From Mycteria americana (lineage: Eukaryota; Chordata; Aves; Ciconiiformes; Ciconiidae): a DNA stretch of 64,000 bases. Made by a program: the position numbers and the translations under genes. This document shows, piece by piece, positions 61,297 through 64,000 of this stretch; the stretch's first letter is position 1; each line of letters opens with the position of its first letter. The stretch lies in NCBI RefSeq assembly GCF_035582795.1, contig NC_134370.1:37187501-37251500 (forward strand). The letters run 5' to 3'. The notes under the pieces are model-generated. The model did not search any database and was not told the origin of the DNA. It was given only the letters and a program-made list of their open reading frames with translations.

Positions 61297-64000
61297 CTAA
61301 ACAGAATGTCAAGACAAAGTGAGTAAATACATACATACAGAAAATATTTTCAAATTTGCTTTTTGAAAGGGGTTGGGAGGAACAACGAAGAATGGTGAAA
61401 GATTTTTTCCTATTCATTTTTACAAGCTTTAGTACAAGCAAAACAGGTAACAACCACCATCTGTCAGTAACACTGCTTATTTAATTTCATTTTCCATGCA
61501 CTCATCCTTATTCTTGTTATTGTGAAGCTCGGTCATCCATTATGGCAAGTTGGCTTTAAGAAAAATGTGTAAAGATCATGTGTGTGAAACTCTTTCCTCA
61601 CATTTGACCATGTAGGCAAAATGCATCACTTCAGTTGCTCTTCACTTTGTTTAAGCAACTCTAACTTTTAACTAAGTCTCAGTGCAGGAAGCAAAGACCT
61701 TCTGTATTGCTGAAGATCAATTTGTGGGATTGGGTGGCTTTCTCCATATCCTCTTCATAGGAAATTTAGCCAGTACCACATGACTTTTCCCTTGGGTACC
61801 CCAAAGCTAGATAACTAGCAGTTCACATTCCTATCAAGTTAATTTTCTGTGCAAAAAGGTTGGCTTGGAATAGAATAGATTTATAATCAATATTAGAAAA
61901 TTGGCATGTATTAGTTTATTAGTTAATTACAAGTTCCCACACAGTTTATAGTACCATAAAGTACTACAACCACTGGAAAAACAAAGACATATTAACAGTC
62001 AACAAAATACAGGAAACCACTGGAGTGGGCATCAGCTTAGATTTTCAAATTTTCACATTTTTCAAAGTATCTTGCTCTTATAATCCAAAACTTCTTTATA
62101 TCATTCCAGTACAGCTTAAGTTTTCACAACAATTTGCCCTAAGATATTAATTAGCTTCTATTCTTTCCCATGCTAGAAAGGCTGTTTATATAAATTCTTC
62201 ATCCTTCAAACCCTGATATCCATATACAATTTAAATTATTTATTTCAAAATTAAGGCTCATAACATTTTTCTTTAGAATCAAATTACAGTTCACTCAACT
62301 ACCTGGCCAAATTTTGTTGTCATATGCTGGGAAAAATGTGGTCTACAGTGGTATTTTAAGAATTCTACACTTTTCACTCTTCTCAGTAACTTCTTCCAGA
62401 GGAACAGATATAAGGTGGTATATTTCCAGTCAGACAGACACTTAGAAATATACACATTGTACAGAGAACTTGTTGAAACCGGTTACTATATAGCTAGCTA
62501 CCACCTCTAAAAGTTATATAAAGGGGAACTTTAAAATTAAAAGATATACAGTAGCAGAGGGGTAGCATGGAAGTCTTCAGTTTAAAAAAATCGGTAGAAA
62601 GAAAAGTTTATAGGAAGTTTATACAAAATATATGAAATTTATATAAAATATTCAGTGAGATGTTTTACCACAAAAGGTATCCAATACCCACTACATATGA
62701 ATAACACTGTTCTTGGAGGAAGGATGTAGACTAAATCTCCCCTCTTCCTCTCAAGTCTGAAGATGAACTAGGTGTCCACGAGTTCAATTCTACAAGAAGC
62801 CAAGAATGAACATGGGTGTTTACTTGAATACAGGCAAAATCTGTAGAAATTGAGACTATTTGTGCTTAAATTTAACCAGGTCAGACCAACACCAGAATAT
62901 TCAGCAGCTTAGATGAAAGTACTGCAGCTGGGAATGTGCTGTATATGCCTAAAGCAGCCTGTGCTACTACGAATACCTGACACATACGAAGTAATGTCAT
63001 TGCAAAACACCTGTAATGCTTCAAATTTCTGTTAAACACTAGAAGTAGTGTGCACCACCCTGAGGGAAGGCAATCATGGTACTCAGTCAACTTGTGATCT
63101 CAGTGCCTACTCCCATGTCAAAAATAATCTAGTAATATCTGACGCTTCTCTCAACGAATAATACTTGACAGATTATTCTTCAGGACCCACTAGCATTTAT
63201 GCCATCTTTTTCATTTCCTTTTTAAGCAATTTGAAAAATTATTATCATATGTACTTGAACTATTCATTAATTGCTAAGCCCTTAAGGAATTAGTATGAGG
63301 CAGAAAATGAGAAATAGCATATGCGAAACAAGGCTACATAGAAACTTTAACACCGCCCTCTGCTGGGATGACTTTTTAGGAGTTATCTCAGGAAAAGCTT
63401 TAAATTGCCTTCTGTAACAGACCGAAGATGCTTACTAGTATGCTTTCAGTGACAGAAAAGACAGAGGTATTTTTCCAGCGTTTGACCACTAGGACAGATG
63501 AGAGCATCTGATTAAATTTACTAAGCAAAATATAGCTTTTATCCACACTGAATACATCCTTCATTACAGCAGAGTCATCAAAACTCCTTTTCCAAAATCG
63601 AAACACAATTTCAGTTAATATAACAACTAGATTTAAAAATATTAGCATACCACTAACTCAGAATATCCAAAAAATGTTATATGGACACCTTTAGGAAGAA
63701 GAACACTTGTTTTACCTACAAATAGTTCAACAATTGCTTAGCTAGATCTCATTATAAAGTATTTATCTGCTACCAAAACCAATAAGTAAAACTAGTATTT
63801 GAATGTAATTAAAATTAGCATTTAAAAATCATTAATATGATGAATGAAAAGACATGTTATTTTTGTTTTTCCTCCCAACCAATGAATAGTTTTTTAAAAA
63901 TTCCCCAAAAAAAGTATAAAACCTGAGAATCTCAATAGGATTATCAGTGACCTACAGCTATGAACATTCATTGTATTAGTTGCATATAGAGCTTTTTTCT
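61297..64000 (-). other. DNAJC12: DNAJC12 intron 1, partial
   Basis: No exon encoding the expected N-terminal helix of the J domain was found on the minus strand up to the window edge, and there is no CpG-rich promoter here. AT-rich, with no recognisable repeats. Confidence 0.75.

Noticed and set aside
61297-64000. Search for DNAJC12 exon 1
   Set aside because: No frame with the expected J-domain helix I and no CpG-rich promoter; exon 1 must lie past the window edge.

Overview
The window is nuclear DNA from a bird, probably a neoavian. It is AT-rich and gene-poor, with widely spaced vertebrate-type exons, CR1 LINE 3' ends and an ERV-L-like provirus whose LTR begins TGTCCTGGTTTC, a type I associate with birds. 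Almost all of the short open frames are chance frames in intronic or intergenic DNA.

Two protein-coding genes are recognisable, both on the minus strand. CTNNA3 (alpha-T-catenin) contributes its first two coding exons: the start-codon exon at 18299-18405 and the next at 10833-11025. The rest of the gene lies below coordinate 1. DNAJC12 (a J-domain co-chaperone) contributes exons 2 to 5, at 61218-61296, 58577-58716, 57121-57322 and 55704-55798, plus a likely 3' UTR ending near 54650. Its exon 1 lies beyond 64000. The neighbouring pair and their orientation match the human chromosome 10 arrangement as I remember it.

Between the genes is one intact tRNA-Ser(UGA) gene (48456-48537, +), directly downstream of a compact CpG island (about 48215-48445). 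A second CpG-rich block at about 39040-39310 is the better candidate for the CTNNA3 promoter and 5' UTR exon.

The main accessory element is a provirus at 31282-38162, on the plus strand and therefore antisense to CTNNA3. It has two LTRs, a 5-bp target duplication (TGGAG) and a tRNA-Lys-type primer binding site. It carries degenerate gag, protease and reverse transcriptase, a 410-codon open RNase H/integrase segment, and no env. Its leader holds an unexpected intact hydrophobic frame (ATG at 32037, 153 codons) with several likely membrane segments and three N-glycosylation sequons; this is the least explained item here. A 5'-truncated LTR of the same family lies in DNAJC12 intron 2 (59220-59511).

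Other features are two CR1 fragments, a MIR-like SINE relic, fragments of old amniote repeats, short tandem duplications, a 23-G homopolymer, a strong inverted repeat at 8921-8971 and a few AT-rich stretches that look like conserved non-coding elements. I saw no bacterial, plasmid, phage or CRISPR features.
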